In this document: piece by piece, positions 44,044 to 53,885 of the stretch
How positions within the stretch are numbered: the stretch's first letter is position 1
Layout: every line of letters starts with the position of its first letter
Assembly: GCF_947504135.1 (NCBI RefSeq)
Contig: NZ_CANNGG010000004.1
Coordinates: 186,001 to 250,000 of the forward strand
Source of the DNA: an uncultured Tenacibaculum sp.
Lineage (GTDB): Bacteria; Bacteroidota; Bacteroidia; Flavobacteriales; Flavobacteriaceae
Direction of reading: 5' to 3'
Length of the DNA: 64,000 nucleotides
Notes under the pieces: generated by a model
The model's database searches: none
What the model was told of the DNA's origin: nothing
The model's input: only the letters and a program-made list of their open reading frames with translations
Position numbers and translations under genes: made by a program

Positions 44044-44718
44044 TTATAATTTTGCGAATAATTTTTCTGCAACTAATTCTGATGATGCTGGATTTTGTCC
44101 CGTAATTAAATTACTGTCTTCAATCACATATTCTTGCCAATCTCCTGCTTTACTATAGATTCCTCCATTATTTTTTAACTCATCTTCCACTAAAAATGGT
44201 ACAATTGAAGTTAATTGCACTGCATCTTCTTCTGTATTAGAAAAACCAGTTACTTTTTTATCTTTAACTAAAGGTTCTCCATTTACTTTAGCATCTTTTA
44301 ATACTATAGGTGCATGACAAACAGCTCCTACTGGTTTATTGTTTGTATAAAAAGTTTCTATTAAAGCTACAGAATCTTTATTTTCAGCTAAATCCCATAA
44401 AGGTCCATGTCCTCCAGGGTAAAAAATAGCATCATAATCACCTTCTTTAACTTCACTCAATTTCATTGTGTTTGCCAATACAGCTTGAAGTTCTTCATCT
44501 TTATTAAAACGATGTGTAGCTGGTGTTTGAAAATCTGGTTCGTTACTTTTTGGATCAATTGGAGGTTGTCCTCCTTTTGGAGATGCTAAAGTTACTTCTA
44601 CTCCTTTATCTTTTAATAAATAATAAGGTGCTGCAAATTCTTCAATCCAAAATCCTGTTTTTTCCCCTGTATCTCCTAGTTCTTCATGACTAGTAAGTAC
44701 AAATACTACTTTTTTCAT
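44044..44718 (-). CDS. DJ-1/PfpI family (type 1 glutamine amidotransferase-like) protein
   Basis: A 224-residue protein with the nucleophile-elbow cysteine in PVGAVCHAPIVLKD (C about 134), FYPGGHGPLWDL, and VTGFSNTEEDAVQL. It resembles the Hsp31/glyoxalase-III-like branch: the Glu near the start (GFWIEEFAAPY) and the HGP segment fit. Possible roles are methylglyoxal or glyoxal detoxification, or chaperoning. It lies 77 bp downstream of the crp-like gene. Confidence 0.88.
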   Translation of the reverse strand: MKKVVFVLTSHEELGDTGEKTGFWIEEFAAPYYLLKDKGVEVTLASPKGGQPPIDPKSNEPDFQTPATHRFNKDEELQAVLANTMKLSEVKEGDYDAIFYPGGHGPLWDLAENKDSVALIETFYTNNKPVGAVCHAPIVLKDAKVNGEPLVKDKKVTGFSNTEEDAVQLTSIVPFLVEDELKNNGGIYSKAGDWQEYVIEDSNLITGQNPASSELVAEKLFAKL

Positions 44719-44795
44719 ATTATTTCTATTTTTAAGTTACCCCAAAATTAGAATATGAAAATTGTAAAAAAATTGATGTATGGTAATAAAGAGGC

Positions 44796-45365
44796 TTATA
44801 ATGTATCTTTTCGTATTCTACTTAAACTTTCGGTTGTTATTCCTAAATAAGATGCTAAATGATAGTTTTTAATTTGTTGCTCTATGTTTGGATAGGTTTG
44901 TAAAAACAAATGATACCTTTCTTTAGCTGATAATACTAAGTTATTTAAAATTCTCTTCTGAAATCGTACCGTTGAGCGTTCTAACTTTTTTCTAAAAAAA
45001 TGTTCTATTTTGGGTACTTTTTCATAGATACTATCCAAATCGCTCTTGGCTACTTTTAACACAGTAGCATCTGTAATACACTCAATAGAAAGTACAGATT
45101 CTGATTCGGAAAAATAACCTATATAATCACTAATCCACCAATCATTAATAGCAAATTGTATCGTGTGCTCTTTTCCTTTAGCATCCATAAAAAATGTTCG
45201 TAAACACCCTTTTACCACATAGTATTGATAGTATACTTTTTCGTTAGTATGTAAAATGGTATCCCCTTTTTTATAGGTTACTTCCGAAAAAATACTCTCA
45301 ACTACTTTTAATTCTTCATTTTCTAATTGAAGATCTTTAAATACATTACTAACAGATGTACACAT
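44796..45365 (-). CDS. Crp/Fnr-family transcriptional regulator
   Basis: A 189-residue Bacteroidetes-type Crp/Fnr protein. The cNMP-binding barrel (about 20-130) contains YKKGDTILHTNEKVYYQYYVVKGCLRTFF and the INDWWISDYIGYFS segment. The long dimer helix follows, then a short HTH (NYHLASYLGITTESLSRIRKD) that lacks the final strands of E. coli Crp. It lacks Fnr-type cysteines. The ligand is unknown. It sits 10 bp downstream of the methyltransferase gene, possibly co-transcribed. Confidence 0.85.
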   Translation of the reverse strand: MCTSVSNVFKDLQLENEELKVVESIFSEVTYKKGDTILHTNEKVYYQYYVVKGCLRTFFMDAKGKEHTIQFAINDWWISDYIGYFSESESVLSIECITDATVLKVAKSDLDSIYEKVPKIEHFFRKKLERSTVRFQKRILNNLVLSAKERYHLFLQTYPNIEQQIKNYHLASYLGITTESLSRIRKDTL

Positions 45366-45375
45366 TATAAAAACA

Positions 45376-46533
45376 TTATAGTAGTAATCCCTCTAAATAG
45401 TGTTGCTCTATTTGATAAGTTTCTTTTAAATCTGAAATTTTAGCTTCAATACGTTTTTTATCTACTTTTTTAGATGATTTAGCACCTATCAACATTACAT
45501 TTTTACGTGTATGTTCGTTGCTTATAAATTCAAAAACTTTCGTAGTATAATTATTCTTCTCTAAAATTAAAGCGCGTATGGTGTCAGTAACCATTTCAAA
45601 CTGACGTTCTTTAAAAATTCCATATTTTAATAAGGGACTCTCCTGTTCTTTTCCTTTTACTTGTTTACGAATTTGTTTATGACAACACGGAGCACAAACA
45701 ATCAATTCTGCTTTTGAAACCAAACCTTTGTATATAGCATCATCTGTAGCTGTATCACAAGCATGTAAAGCTATTAAAATATCTATTTTATTGTTATCGT
45801 ACTCCTGAATTGGTTGTGCTACAAACAATAAGCCCTTAAAATCACACTTTTTGGCAATATCGTTACAGTAATTCACCAAACTTTCTCGTAGCTCAATACC
45901 TGTAACGCTTGCTGTATACCCTTTCTGATTCACCAAATAATCATACAAAGCAAAAGTTAAATAGCCTTTTCCTGAACCCATATCAACAATATTGATATGA
46001 TTAGGTAACTTAACCGATTGTATCTGCGCTTCGATAATTTCTAAATACTTGTTAATTTGACGGTATTTATCCGCCATTTTAGGAATTACCCTTCCTTCTT
46101 TATCTGTTACACCTAAGTGATACAAATACGCACTATTTTCTGCTCTCTTTTCTTTAGGTTTATCGTGTGTTTCAGGTAATTTATTTTTAAAACTTGGTTT
46201 TGTGGTTTTAAAGCTCACCTTTTTCTTTTTTGATATAAAGACCAACAAATCGTTCGATAGTGTAAATAAAGTTGCAGCTCTAAATTTTTCAGAAAGTAAA
46301 TTTGTTAATTCTTCTACACTTTCTTCAAAATCATAGTTTTTAACTTGGTCATTTGTAGTATATCTATATAAAAACTGAAAATGTTTTTCTCCTTTTAATT
46401 CAATTTGTCGAACATACACATTTGACAATTCGTCACTTTTACGAATAGGTTTACTTACCGTTAGTTTTACAAAATCATTTTTTTGAATACTATTTTGAAA
46501 TTCAGTAAACAGTTGATGTAAGGCTTCTTTCAT
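45376..46533 (-). CDS. SAM-dependent methyltransferase (METTL25/TRMT13-like core)
   Basis: A 385-residue protein. Residues about 1-160 are unassigned. Then comes the methyltransferase core: INIVDMGSGKGYLTFALYDYL (motif I), GIELRESLVNYCN, DILIALHACDTATDDAIYKG and ELIVCAPCCHKQIRKQ. The HACDTATDDA and APCCHKQ blocks are characteristic of the METTL25/GSTCD/TRMT13-like group, some of which modify tRNA. It follows hisIE by 18 bp, so it may be read from the his transcript although it has no evident role in histidine synthesis. Confidence 0.78.
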   Translation of the reverse strand: MKEALHQLFTEFQNSIQKNDFVKLTVSKPIRKSDELSNVYVRQIELKGEKHFQFLYRYTTNDQVKNYDFEESVEELTNLLSEKFRAATLFTLSNDLLVFISKKKKVSFKTTKPSFKNKLPETHDKPKEKRAENSAYLYHLGVTDKEGRVIPKMADKYRQINKYLEIIEAQIQSVKLPNHINIVDMGSGKGYLTFALYDYLVNQKGYTASVTGIELRESLVNYCNDIAKKCDFKGLLFVAQPIQEYDNNKIDILIALHACDTATDDAIYKGLVSKAELIVCAPCCHKQIRKQVKGKEQESPLLKYGIFKERQFEMVTDTIRALILEKNNYTTKVFEFISNEHTRKNVMLIGAKSSKKVDKKRIEAKISDLKETYQIEQHYLEGLLL

Positions 46534-46551
46534 GTTGCAAAAATACTATCT

Positions 46552-47139
46552 TTATTTTACTCTACTTTGTAAAACTTCTTCAATATCAGTAATTGTAAAA
46601 CCTTTAGCTTTTAGTAAGATTAAATAGTGATATAATAAATCGGCAGCCTCGTTTTTAAATAATTCATCATTATTGTCTTTCGCTTCAATAACTACTTCTA
46701 CAGCCTCCTCTCCTACTTTTTGAGCTACTTTATTAATGCCTTTTTTAAAAAGTTTATTTGTGTAAGACGTTTCAACATCATTATCTATTCTGTCAGAAAT
46801 AGTACTTTCTAGCGAATATAAAAAACCTTTAGAGGTTTCTTCTCCAAAACAAGAAGTTGTTCCTTTATGACAGGTTGGTCCTTCTGGAGTTACTTTAATC
46901 AATAAAGTATCATTATCACAATCTATTTGAATATCTTTTACCCATAAAAAATTTCCTGATTCTTCACCTTTTGTCCAAAGTCTATTTTTACTTCGGCTAT
47001 AAAAAGTAACTTTTCCTTCTTTTTGTGTTTTGGTAAAGGCTTCATTATTCATATGACCTAGCATTAACACCTGCAAAGTAGTATTGTTTTGAATAACAAC
47101 AGGAACTAACCCATTTCCTTTTGTAAAATCTATATTCAT
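46552..47139 (-). CDS. hisIE: HisIE: phosphoribosyl-AMP cyclohydrolase / phosphoribosyl-ATP pyrophosphatase
   Basis: A 195-residue bifunctional enzyme for steps 2 and 3 of histidine synthesis. The HisI domain (about 1-105) has [29 protein letters not shown] and the zinc ligand region [12 protein letters not shown]. The HisE domain (about 110-195) has [14 protein letters not shown] and the [13 protein letters not shown] helix. It is last in the his operon and overlaps hisF by 4 bp. Confidence 0.96.
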   Translation of the reverse strand: MNIDFTKGNGLVPVVIQNNTTLQVLMLGHMNNEAFTKTQKEGKVTFYSRSKNRLWTKGEESGNFLWVKDIQIDCDNDTLLIKVTPEGPTCHKGTTSCFGEETSKGFLYSLESTISDRIDNDVETSYTNKLFKKGINKVAQKVGEEAVEVVIEAKDNNDELFKNEAADLLYHYLILLKAKGFTITDIEEVLQSRVK

Positions 47140-47888
47140 CGTATAGGAATATTTTGTGTTTTTAATTCGTTTTTTAATGTTGGTATAGGGATTTCACTAA
47201 AGTGAAAAATGCTAGCAGCTAATCCCGCACTAGCTTCGGTTTTGGTAAATACTTCTGTAAAGTGCTCTGCTTTTCCTGCTCCCCCTGAAGCTATTACAGG
47301 AATATTTACCGTTTTACTAACTACATTGGTTACTTCAATGTCAAATCCTTTTTTGGTACCATCACTATTCATGGAGGTTAATAGAATTTCACCAGCTCCT
47401 AATTTTTCTACCTCTTTTGCCCAACTCACAGTTTCTAATTCGGTTTCAACAGTACCTCCTTTAGTGAACACTTTCCAATTACCATTTACATTTTTAGTAT
47501 CAATCGCAACCACAACAAACTGACTTCCGAATCGGTTTTTTAAATCAGTAATTAATTGCGGATTTTTAACTGCAGAAGAGTTGATACTCACTTTATCTGC
47601 ACCTGCTTGGATTAAAGCCACTGCATCCTCTACAGCACTAATTCCTCCACCAACAGTAAATGGAATATTAATTTCTTGTGCTATCGTTTTTACTAATTCT
47701 ACTAAAGTTTTTCTATTTTCTAACGTAGCCGTAATGTCCAGAAAAACCAACTCATCAGCTCCTTGTTTCACGTACTGTTTAGCCAATTCAACTGGATCTC
47801 CAGCATCTTTAATATCTATAAAATTAACTCCTTTTACAGTTCGTCCGTTTTTTATATCCAAACACGGGATAATTCTTTTCTTTAACAT
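47136..47888 (-). CDS. hisF: Imidazole glycerol phosphate synthase, cyclase subunit HisF
   Basis: A 250-residue TIM barrel. Catalytic D11 lies in [11 protein letters not shown] and D130 in [11 protein letters not shown]; phosphate sites are IPFTVGGGI and [10 protein letters not shown]. It uses ammonia from HisH to make IGP and AICAR. It lies 3 bp after hisA and overlaps hisIE by 4 bp. Confidence 0.97.
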   Translation of the reverse strand: MLKKRIIPCLDIKNGRTVKGVNFIDIKDAGDPVELAKQYVKQGADELVFLDITATLENRKTLVELVKTIAQEINIPFTVGGGISAVEDAVALIQAGADKVSINSSAVKNPQLITDLKNRFGSQFVVVAIDTKNVNGNWKVFTKGGTVETELETVSWAKEVEKLGAGEILLTSMNSDGTKKGFDIEVTNVVSKTVNIPVIASGGAGKAEHFTEVFTKTEASAGLAASIFHFSEIPIPTLKNELKTQNIPIR

Positions 47889-47891
47889 GTT

Positions 47892-48608
47892 TTAGCTTAT
47901 AAATTCTTGTAATTCTTTTAAACTTATATTTCCTTCATAAATGGCTTTTCCTACAATGGCTCCTTCACAACCAATTTCTTTTAATCGATGTAAGTCATTG
48001 ATATTGGCTACTCCTCCACTGGCTATTAAGTTGACTGAGGTTTTACTCATAATTTCAAGATATAAATCTAAAGAAGCGCCTTGTAACATTCCATCTTTAG
48101 CTACATCGGTACAAATAGTATTCGCAATACCTATTTCTTGATATTCACTTATAAACTCAACAACATCAACTTCTGAGGTTTCTAACCAACCATTAGTTGC
48201 TATTTTCCTGTCTTTACAATCGGCTCCTAAAATTATTTTATCCTTTCCATATTTAGTCAACCATCCAATAAATGTATCCGGATTCTTTACAGCTATACTA
48301 CCTCCTGTTATTTGATTAGCGCCACTTTCAAATGCAATTCGAGCATCTTCATCTGACTTTAAACCTCCTCCAAAATCAATTTTTAAATTGGTTTTTGTTG
48401 CTATTTGTTCTACTATTTTATAGTTTATAATTTTACTCGATTTTGCCCCGTCTAAATCAACAACATGTAAGTATTCTATTCCGTTTGTCTCAAACTCTTT
48501 CGCTACTTCTAACGGGTTCTCGTTATATATTTTTTTGGTATTGTAGTCGCCTTTAGTCAAACGAACACATTTACCTTCTATGATATCTATTGCGGGTATA
48601 ATTCTCAT
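47892..48608 (-). CDS. hisA: Phosphoribosyl-formimino-AICAR-phosphate isomerase HisA
   Basis: A 238-residue TIM barrel catalysing the Amadori rearrangement of ProFAR. Catalytic Asp 8 is in [20 protein letters not shown], and the second Asp is in [14 protein letters not shown]. Phosphate sites are LKIDFGGGL and LIASGGV. It lies between hisH and hisF. Confidence 0.97.
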   Translation of the reverse strand: MRIIPAIDIIEGKCVRLTKGDYNTKKIYNENPLEVAKEFETNGIEYLHVVDLDGAKSSKIINYKIVEQIATKTNLKIDFGGGLKSDEDARIAFESGANQITGGSIAVKNPDTFIGWLTKYGKDKIILGADCKDRKIATNGWLETSEVDVVEFISEYQEIGIANTICTDVAKDGMLQGASLDLYLEIMSKTSVNLIASGGVANINDLHRLKEIGCEGAIVGKAIYEGNISLKELQEFIS

Positions 48609-48620
48609 TTTAATTTCTTT

Positions 48621-49202
48621 TTATAACTCTAAAAAATTCTTCAATAATTGCTCTCCTACATCAGCTGATTTTTCAGGGTGAAACTGCATCGCATAAAAAT
48701 TATCTTTCTGTATAATGGTACTAAACGGAGTAATATAATCACAGGTTGCTAGTGTGTTTTCACATACTTCTGCATAATACCCATGAACGTAATACACATC
48801 ATCATTTAGAGTTATATTTTTTAGTAATTCAGCTGACTTTAATTCCGAAAAATTATTCCACCCTATGTGCGAGACTTTTTCTTTTGGAGGAAACTGTTTC
48901 GTACGTGCATCAAAAATGCCCAAACATTTGGTATTTCCTTCCTCTGAATATGTACACATTAGTTGTAGTCCTAAACAAATTCCTAATACCGGTTGTTTTA
49001 ATGAGGCTATTAATTCATCAAGATTTCTTTCTTTCAAGTATTGCATTGCTGAACCAGCTTCTCCAACTCCTGGAAATATTACTTTATCTGCCAATTGTAT
49101 TTCTGCTGGATTATCTGTGATAATACTTTCGTACCCCAAGCGAGTTAGCGAATTTTGTACAGATCGTATATTTCCTGCATTATATTTTATAATAGCTATC
49201 AT
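48621..49202 (-). CDS. hisH: Imidazole glycerol phosphate synthase, glutaminase subunit HisH
   Basis: A 193-residue class I glutaminase. It begins MIAIIKYNAGNIRSV, has the oxyanion PGVGEAGSA, catalytic Cys in PVLGICLGLQLM and the His-Glu pair in MQFHPEKSAD. I use the ATG at 49202; the frame extends to a TTG at 49211, but MIAIIxYxAGN is the family's normal start. An 84-bp gap with degenerate repeats separates it from hisB. Confidence 0.95.
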   Translation of the reverse strand: MIAIIKYNAGNIRSVQNSLTRLGYESIITDNPAEIQLADKVIFPGVGEAGSAMQYLKERNLDELIASLKQPVLGICLGLQLMCTYSEEGNTKCLGIFDARTKQFPPKEKVSHIGWNNFSELKSAELLKNITLNDDVYYVHGYYAEVCENTLATCDYITPFSTIIQKDNFYAMQFHPEKSADVGEQLLKNFLEL

Positions 49203-49204
49203 AT

Positions 49205-49286
49205 TTTTCAATTATCATTTATCAATCATCAGTTACCTATTATTCTCTTTAACCATTGTCTACCGATAATTGATTATTGTTCATTG
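49205..49286. repeat. Degenerate AT-rich direct/inverted repeats between hisB and hisH
   Basis: Short imperfect copies of ATTATCAATCATCAG / GATAATTGATTATTG-like words, resembling simple TGATAATTGATAAT repeats common in Bacteroidetes intergenic DNA. This is the only large gap inside the his operon. Confidence 0.4.
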
Positions 49287-50420
49287 TTATAAAACTCCTT
49301 TTGTTGATGGTAAAATCATCTTTTCTACATCTCTTTTTACAGCAACTTTTATAGCTTTTGCAAAAGCTTTGAAAATGGCTTCTATTTTATGGTGCTCGTT
49401 AATACCTTCTGCTTTAATATTCAAATTACATTTAGCACCATCTGTAAACGACTTAAAGAAGTGATAAAACATTTCCGTAGGCATTTTACCTATCATTTCT
49501 CGTTTAAAATCTGCTTCCCATACCAACCAGTTTCTACCACCAAAATCGATGGCTACTTGAGCTAAGCAATCGTCCATAGGTAAACAGAACCCGTAACGTT
49601 CAATCCCTAATTTGTTACCAAGAACTTTATTAAAAACTTCTCCCAAGGCAATCGCTGTATCTTCAATAGTGTGGTGCTCGTCTACTTCTAAATCACCTTT
49701 TACTTGTATATTTAGATCCATTTGACCATGACGTGCTATTTGATCTAACATATGATCGAAAAAAGCAATACCTGTATCAATCGTACTTTTCCCTGTTCCG
49801 TCTAAATTTACTTCTATTTTTATTTGAGTTTCATTAGTGTTTCTTTCAATAGAGGCAGAACGTTCTTCTAATTTTAAAAACTCATAAATAGTGTTCCAAT
49901 CGTTACTCTCTAAAGCTATAAAATCATCTAGTTCCTCTCTTTTTACAGTAATTTCATCAGTTCCTAAATTCGTTTCATCATTTATGTAAATTCCTTGAGC
50001 ACCTAAATTTTTAGCGAGTTCTACATCGGTTAAACGGTCACCAATCACAAAAGAGTTTTTCAAATCATATTCTTTAGAGAAATATTTTGTTAATAAGCCT
50101 GTGTTTGGTTTTCTTGTAGGTTGGTTGTCTTTAGCAAAGGTTCTGTCAATGATTTCTTCTGCGAACTCAATACCTTCTTCTTTTAAGGTATTCATCACAA
50201 AGTTGTGTACTGGCCAAAACGTGTTTTCTGGATATACCTCTGTTCCTAATCCATCTTGATTAGTAACTAACACTAATTCAAAGTCAAGTTCTTTGGCTAT
50301 TTTACTCAATCCTTGAAAAACCTTTGGATAGAATTGTAATTTCTCAAATGAATCTGTTTGTTCATCTGATGGTTCTTTGATTAACGTACCATCTCTATCT
50401 ATAAATAATATTTTTTTCAT
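49287..50420 (-). CDS. hisB: HisB: histidinol-phosphatase / imidazoleglycerol-phosphate dehydratase
   Basis: A 377-residue fusion for steps 6 and 8. The N-terminal HAD phosphatase has [12 protein letters not shown] (nucleophile and acid Asp), TNQDGLG and [12 protein letters not shown]. The C-terminal IGPD domain has [27 protein letters not shown] and [15 protein letters not shown] use the ATG at 50420; the longer frame to 50468 would extend 35 bp into hisC. The fusion is standard in Bacteroidetes and gammaproteobacteria. Confidence 0.96.
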   Translation of the reverse strand: MKKILFIDRDGTLIKEPSDEQTDSFEKLQFYPKVFQGLSKIAKELDFELVLVTNQDGLGTEVYPENTFWPVHNFVMNTLKEEGIEFAEEIIDRTFAKDNQPTRKPNTGLLTKYFSKEYDLKNSFVIGDRLTDVELAKNLGAQGIYINDETNLGTDEITVKREELDDFIALESNDWNTIYEFLKLEERSASIERNTNETQIKIEVNLDGTGKSTIDTGIAFFDHMLDQIARHGQMDLNIQVKGDLEVDEHHTIEDTAIALGEVFNKVLGNKLGIERYGFCLPMDDCLAQVAIDFGGRNWLVWEADFKREMIGKMPTEMFYHFFKSFTDGAKCNLNIKAEGINEHHKIEAIFKAFAKAIKVAVKRDVEKMILPSTKGVL

Positions 50421-50433
50421 CGTCTTTTTAAAT

Positions 50434-51492
50434 TTAAAGTGAATTTTCAACTTTATCAGATGTAACACTCAACTCCATTAATGCTGTCATTAATTTTTTG
50501 TTTTCTTTCTCACTTCCTACTGTAATTCGTATGCAATTATTTACCAAGCTATTCCTGTTTCTCGTTATAATTTTTTGAGCTACTAATTGAGTATATAACT
50601 CATTCGCATTTGTAACCTCTATTAGTATAAAATTAGCATCTGAAGGATATACTTTTTTAACCAGCTCAATTTCTTGCAGCTGCTTTTCTAATTTTTCCTT
50701 TTCATTGAGAATGATATTTTTCTCAATCTCAAACTGTGCTAAGTTATCTAACTTATTAAGTACAGCTTCTTGATTTAAAGCACTGATATTATAAGGTGAC
50801 TTCACCTTGTTGTATATATCAATGATTTCTTTACTAGCATAGGCTAATCCTACTCTAACACCTGCCAATCCCCATGCTTTACTAAAGGTTTGACTTATAA
50901 TTAAATTAGGGTAATTTTTTAATTGATTTATAAAAGATTCTTTAGAACTAAAATCAATATAAGCTTCATCAATAATTACAATTCCTTTAATTTTACTAAG
51001 AATAAACTCAATTGTTTCATCTTCAAAACAGTTACCTGTTGGGTTATTTGGTGAACAAATGAATATTATTTTTAAATTTTCATCTTCTAAATAACATTCT
51101 AAAACATCTGTATTTATCTGAAAATCTTGATTTAAAGCTAATTCAATCAATTCAACATCATTAATAGCTGCGGAAACATTATACATTCCATAAGAGGGTG
51201 TAAAAGTTAGTGCTTTATCTTTCCCTGGATTACAAAATATTCTAAATGCTAAATCGATTACTTCATCACTTCCATTTCCTATAAAGATTTGATTTTCGTT
51301 TACACCTTTAATTTCAGACAATCGTTTTTTAATAGCTGCTTGTTGTGGGTCTGGATAACGATTCAAGGTACCAAACGGATTCTCATTAGCGTCTAAATAC
51401 ACTTCAGCAACGCCTTTGAATTCATCTCTAGCAGAAGAATAGGCTTTTAGCTGTTGAATATTAGGTCGTACTATTTTTTCTAAATTAAACAT
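50434..51492 (-). CDS. hisC: Histidinol-phosphate aminotransferase
   Basis: A 352-residue fold-type I aminotransferase. Markers are [29 protein letters not shown], the [10 protein letters not shown] aspartate, PLP lysine in [16 protein letters not shown] and the final NCIRITVGS arginine. It overlaps hisD by 8 bp. Confidence 0.96.
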   Translation of the reverse strand: MFNLEKIVRPNIQQLKAYSSARDEFKGVAEVYLDANENPFGTLNRYPDPQQAAIKKRLSEIKGVNENQIFIGNGSDEVIDLAFRIFCNPGKDKALTFTPSYGMYNVSAAINDVELIELALNQDFQINTDVLECYLEDENLKIIFICSPNNPTGNCFEDETIEFILSKIKGIVIIDEAYIDFSSKESFINQLKNYPNLIISQTFSKAWGLAGVRVGLAYASKEIIDIYNKVKSPYNISALNQEAVLNKLDNLAQFEIEKNIILNEKEKLEKQLQEIELVKKVYPSDANFILIEVTNANELYTQLVAQKIITRNRNSLVNNCIRITVGSEKENKKLMTALMELSVTSDKVENSL

Positions 51493-52774
51493 TATTAAGC
51501 TCTTTTAATCTAACTGTTATTGCATTTTTGTGTGCTTGTAAACCTTCGGCTTCCGCCATCAATTCTATAGCCTCGCCTAGGTTATCTATACCTTCTTTAG
51601 TTACTTCTTGAAAGGTTATTTTCTTTACAAAACTGTCTAATGAAACACCACTATAGTTTTTTGCATAACCGTTAGTTGGCAAGGTGTGATTGGTACCACT
51701 AGCATAATCACCTGCACTTTCACAACTGTAATTTCCTAAGAATACTGAACCAGCATTTACAATTCCTTCGATATATTCAGAAGCTTTTTCTGATGCTATA
51801 ATTAAGTGTTCTGGTGCATACTCGTTACTAAAGTCTATACATTCTTCTTTAGAATTAAAAACCACTGTAAAGCTATTTCCTATTGCTTTTTTAGCAATCT
51901 CTTTCCTTGGTAAATCTTTTAACTGTTTCTTTAATTCTACTTCCACATTTTTAGCAACTTCTTCGTTAGTAGTTACCAATACTGATTGACTATCTGCTCC
52001 GTGTTCTGCTTGTGATAATAAATCGGAAGCTACAAAAACAGGGTTTGATGTTTCATCTGCAATTACCAATACTTCACTAGGGCCTGCTGGCATATCAATA
52101 GCTACCCCTTGTTGTTGTACTAACTCTTTTGCCTTGGTTACAAATTGATTTCCTGGTCCTAAAATTTTATATACTTGAGGAATTGTTTCTGTTCCGTATG
52201 CCATGGCTCCAATTGCCTGTGCTCCGCCTACTTTAAAAATTTTAGTTACTCCTACCATAGAAGCAGTGTATAGAATAGCTGGGTTAATCTTACCTTCTTT
52301 ATTCGTTGGAGTACACAATACTATTTCTTTACAACCCGCTATTTTTGCTGGAACTCCTAACATTAAAATAGTAGAAAATAAAGGGGCTGATCCTCCAGGA
52401 ATATACAAGCCTACTTTTTCTACTGCTACACTTTTTCTCCAACAAGTTACTCCTTTTGTTGTTGTTACTTTTTTAGTTTCTTCTTTTTGAGAAGTGTGAA
52501 ATTTTTCAATATTAGATTTTGCTAATTGTATAGCTGATTTTAACTCGTCTGAAACTAATTTTTCTGCTTCTTCCAACTCTTTTTCAGATACTTTTAAAGA
52601 GTTTAAAGAGACTCCATCAAATAACTGTGTATATTTTTTTAAGGCTTTATCTTTATTAAGCTTTACATCATTTAATATTGTTTGTACTGTTTCCTGTAAA
52701 CTGTTTTCACTTAAAGTAACTCTTTTACACAGTAACTCCAAAGTTTTTTTTCCTGGATTTTTTATAATTTTCAT
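51485..52774 (-). CDS. hisD: Histidinol dehydrogenase
   Basis: A 429-residue NAD-dependent enzyme oxidising histidinol to histidine. Markers are VGLYIPGGSAPLFSTILM, GGAQAIGAMAYGTETIP, DMPAGPSEVLVIADE, SQAEHGADSQSVLVT (Zn-binding Gln/His), the catalytic EYAPEHLI and NTLPT-like HTLPTNGYAKNYSGV near the end. It lies 50 bp after hisG. Confidence 0.97.
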   Translation of the reverse strand: MKIIKNPGKKTLELLCKRVTLSENSLQETVQTILNDVKLNKDKALKKYTQLFDGVSLNSLKVSEKELEEAEKLVSDELKSAIQLAKSNIEKFHTSQKEETKKVTTTKGVTCWRKSVAVEKVGLYIPGGSAPLFSTILMLGVPAKIAGCKEIVLCTPTNKEGKINPAILYTASMVGVTKIFKVGGAQAIGAMAYGTETIPQVYKILGPGNQFVTKAKELVQQQGVAIDMPAGPSEVLVIADETSNPVFVASDLLSQAEHGADSQSVLVTTNEEVAKNVEVELKKQLKDLPRKEIAKKAIGNSFTVVFNSKEECIDFSNEYAPEHLIIASEKASEYIEGIVNAGSVFLGNYSCESAGDYASGTNHTLPTNGYAKNYSGVSLDSFVKKITFQEVTKEGIDNLGEAIELMAEAEGLQAHKNAITVRLKELNNV

Positions 52775-52824
52775 CTGTTTATTTTTATTGTTTTTAGCTA
52801 TAATTATTGGCTACTTTTATGTTA

Positions 52825-53682
52825 TTAAACAACCATCTTTTCTATTGGGCATACCAAAATTCCTTCAGCTCCATTGTTCTTTAACTCATCTATAATTTCC
52901 CAAAACTGATTTTTATTTAATACTGAGTGTACAGAACTCCACCCTTCTTCTGCCAAAGGAAGTACTGTTGGACTACGCATTCCTGGTAAAATATCAATGA
53001 TTTTGTCTAGCTTTTCATTTGGAGCATTTAGTAACACATATCTTGATTGTCTTGCTTTTAATACTGATTGAAGTCTAAATTGTAATTTGTTAAGTATTTT
53101 TTGTTGTTTCTCTTGAATCTTAGGTGAAACTGCCAATACAGCTTCCGATTTTAACAAAACTTCTACTTCTTTTAAGTTATTTTTAAATAAAGTTGAACCG
53201 CTAGATACAATATCACAAATTCCGTCTGCTAATCCAATATTTGGAGCTATTTCAACAGAACCATTAATGATGTGTAATTGTGTTTTTATATTTTTTTCTT
53301 CTAAAAACTTTAAAACGGTGTTTGGGTATGACGTTGCTATTTTTTTATTCTGAAAGTAGTTTATTCCTGTATATTCCTCATTTTTAGGAATTGCTAAGGA
53401 CACTTTACATTTTGAAAAACCTAATTTTTCTATAAACTGAATTCCATTGCCTTTTTCAATCAATAAATTTTCTCCGATAATGGCTATGTCAACTACTCCA
53501 TCTTTTAAATATTGAGGAATATCTCCGTTTCTTAAATAAAAGATTTCCAAAGGAAAATTGTTTGCAGAAGCTTTTAGTTGGTCTTTTCCATTATCTATAG
53601 AAATACCGCAGTCTTTCAGTATTTGTAAGGAATCTTCGTTAAGTCTTCCTGATTTTTGTATGGCTATTTTTAATTTACTCAT
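52825..53682 (-). CDS. hisG: ATP phosphoribosyltransferase (long form)
   Basis: A 285-residue first enzyme of histidine synthesis. The catalytic domains carry IAIQKSGRLNEDSLQIL, FYLRNGDIPQYLKDGVVDIAIIGENLL and the PRPP loop GICDIVSSGSTLFKNNL. The C-terminal about 75 residues (YVLLNAPNEKLDKIIDILPGMRSPTVLPL) form the ACT-like regulatory domain, so this is the long, self-sufficient form that needs no HisZ and is feedback inhibited by histidine. It lies directly behind the attenuator. Confidence 0.96.
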   Translation of the reverse strand: MSKLKIAIQKSGRLNEDSLQILKDCGISIDNGKDQLKASANNFPLEIFYLRNGDIPQYLKDGVVDIAIIGENLLIEKGNGIQFIEKLGFSKCKVSLAIPKNEEYTGINYFQNKKIATSYPNTVLKFLEEKNIKTQLHIINGSVEIAPNIGLADGICDIVSSGSTLFKNNLKEVEVLLKSEAVLAVSPKIQEKQQKILNKLQFRLQSVLKARQSRYVLLNAPNEKLDKIIDILPGMRSPTVLPLAEEGWSSVHSVLNKNQFWEIIDELKNNGAEGILVCPIEKMVV

Positions 53683-53697
53683 TTTAATTTTGAATAG

Positions 53698-53772
53698 GTT
53701 TGAGTAAATCTTTTGAGAAGTATTTTCGTGGCGCCTTGTTGAAAATAAAAAACCCGTTTGATTTACTCAAAC
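53698..53772 (-). promoter_or_regulatory. Alternative 13-bp pairing competing with the his attenuator
   Basis: GTTTGAGTAAATC (53698-53710) and GATTTACTCAAAC (53760-53772) are exact inverse complements. In the transcript, the stretch just before hisG can therefore pair with the left arm and loop of the terminator hairpin. The segment lies after the terminator, so it could fold only after read-through, possibly affecting hisG initiation or RNA stability. Confidence 0.5.
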
Positions 53773-53778
53773 GGGTTT
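53747..53778 (-). terminator. Attenuator terminator of the his operon
   Basis: Perfect 12-bp stem (AAACCCGTTTGA / TCAAACGGGTTT) with a 5-nt loop, followed by TTTTTTATTTT on the minus strand. It lies between the leader peptide stop (53810) and hisG (53682), with no gene of its own, as in classical attenuation. Confidence 0.9.
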
Positions 53779-53791
53779 AAAATATATCTTG

Positions 53792-53862
53792 ATTTTATTC
53801 AATACATTTTCAGCTCGCCTGAGTGCAAGTATGAAAATGATGATGATGTAATTGAATAAAAT
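53792..53862 (-). promoter_or_regulatory. Leader pairing 1:2 of the his attenuator
   Basis: ATTTTATTCAAT inside the leader-peptide frame (complement of 53851-53862) is perfectly complementary to ATTGAATAAAAT (complement of 53792-53803) behind it. A ribosome stalled at the His codons would cover the first arm. This is a 1:2 hairpin of classical attenuators; the exact antiterminator partner is not obvious. Confidence 0.65.
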
Positions 53863-53866
53863 TCAT
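53810..53866 (-). CDS. hisL: his operon leader peptide
   Basis: A complete 18-codon frame from ATG (53866) to TGA (53810) encoding MNFIQLHHHHFHTCTQAS: four consecutive His codons and a fifth after one Phe. It precedes a strong intrinsic terminator and the his genes. Ribosome stalling on these codons when histidyl-tRNA is scarce is the standard attenuation mechanism. The leader is not homologous in sequence to E. coli HisL beyond the His run. Confidence 0.9.
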   Translation of the reverse strand: MNFIQLHHHHFHTCTQAS

Positions 53867-53885
53867 TTCTTTGTTTTTGTTGGTA

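Noticed and set aside
44725-44760. DJ-1/PfpI promoter as a fifth member of the phased-box regulon
   Set aside because: It has a TAATTTTG box, but no AAATGAGCWAA-like box 20 bp upstream.
53831-53851. Plus-strand Met-rich mini-ORF (ATGAAAATGATGATGATGTAA)
   Set aside because: It is the reverse complement of the His codon run of the his leader peptide, which explains the pattern fully.
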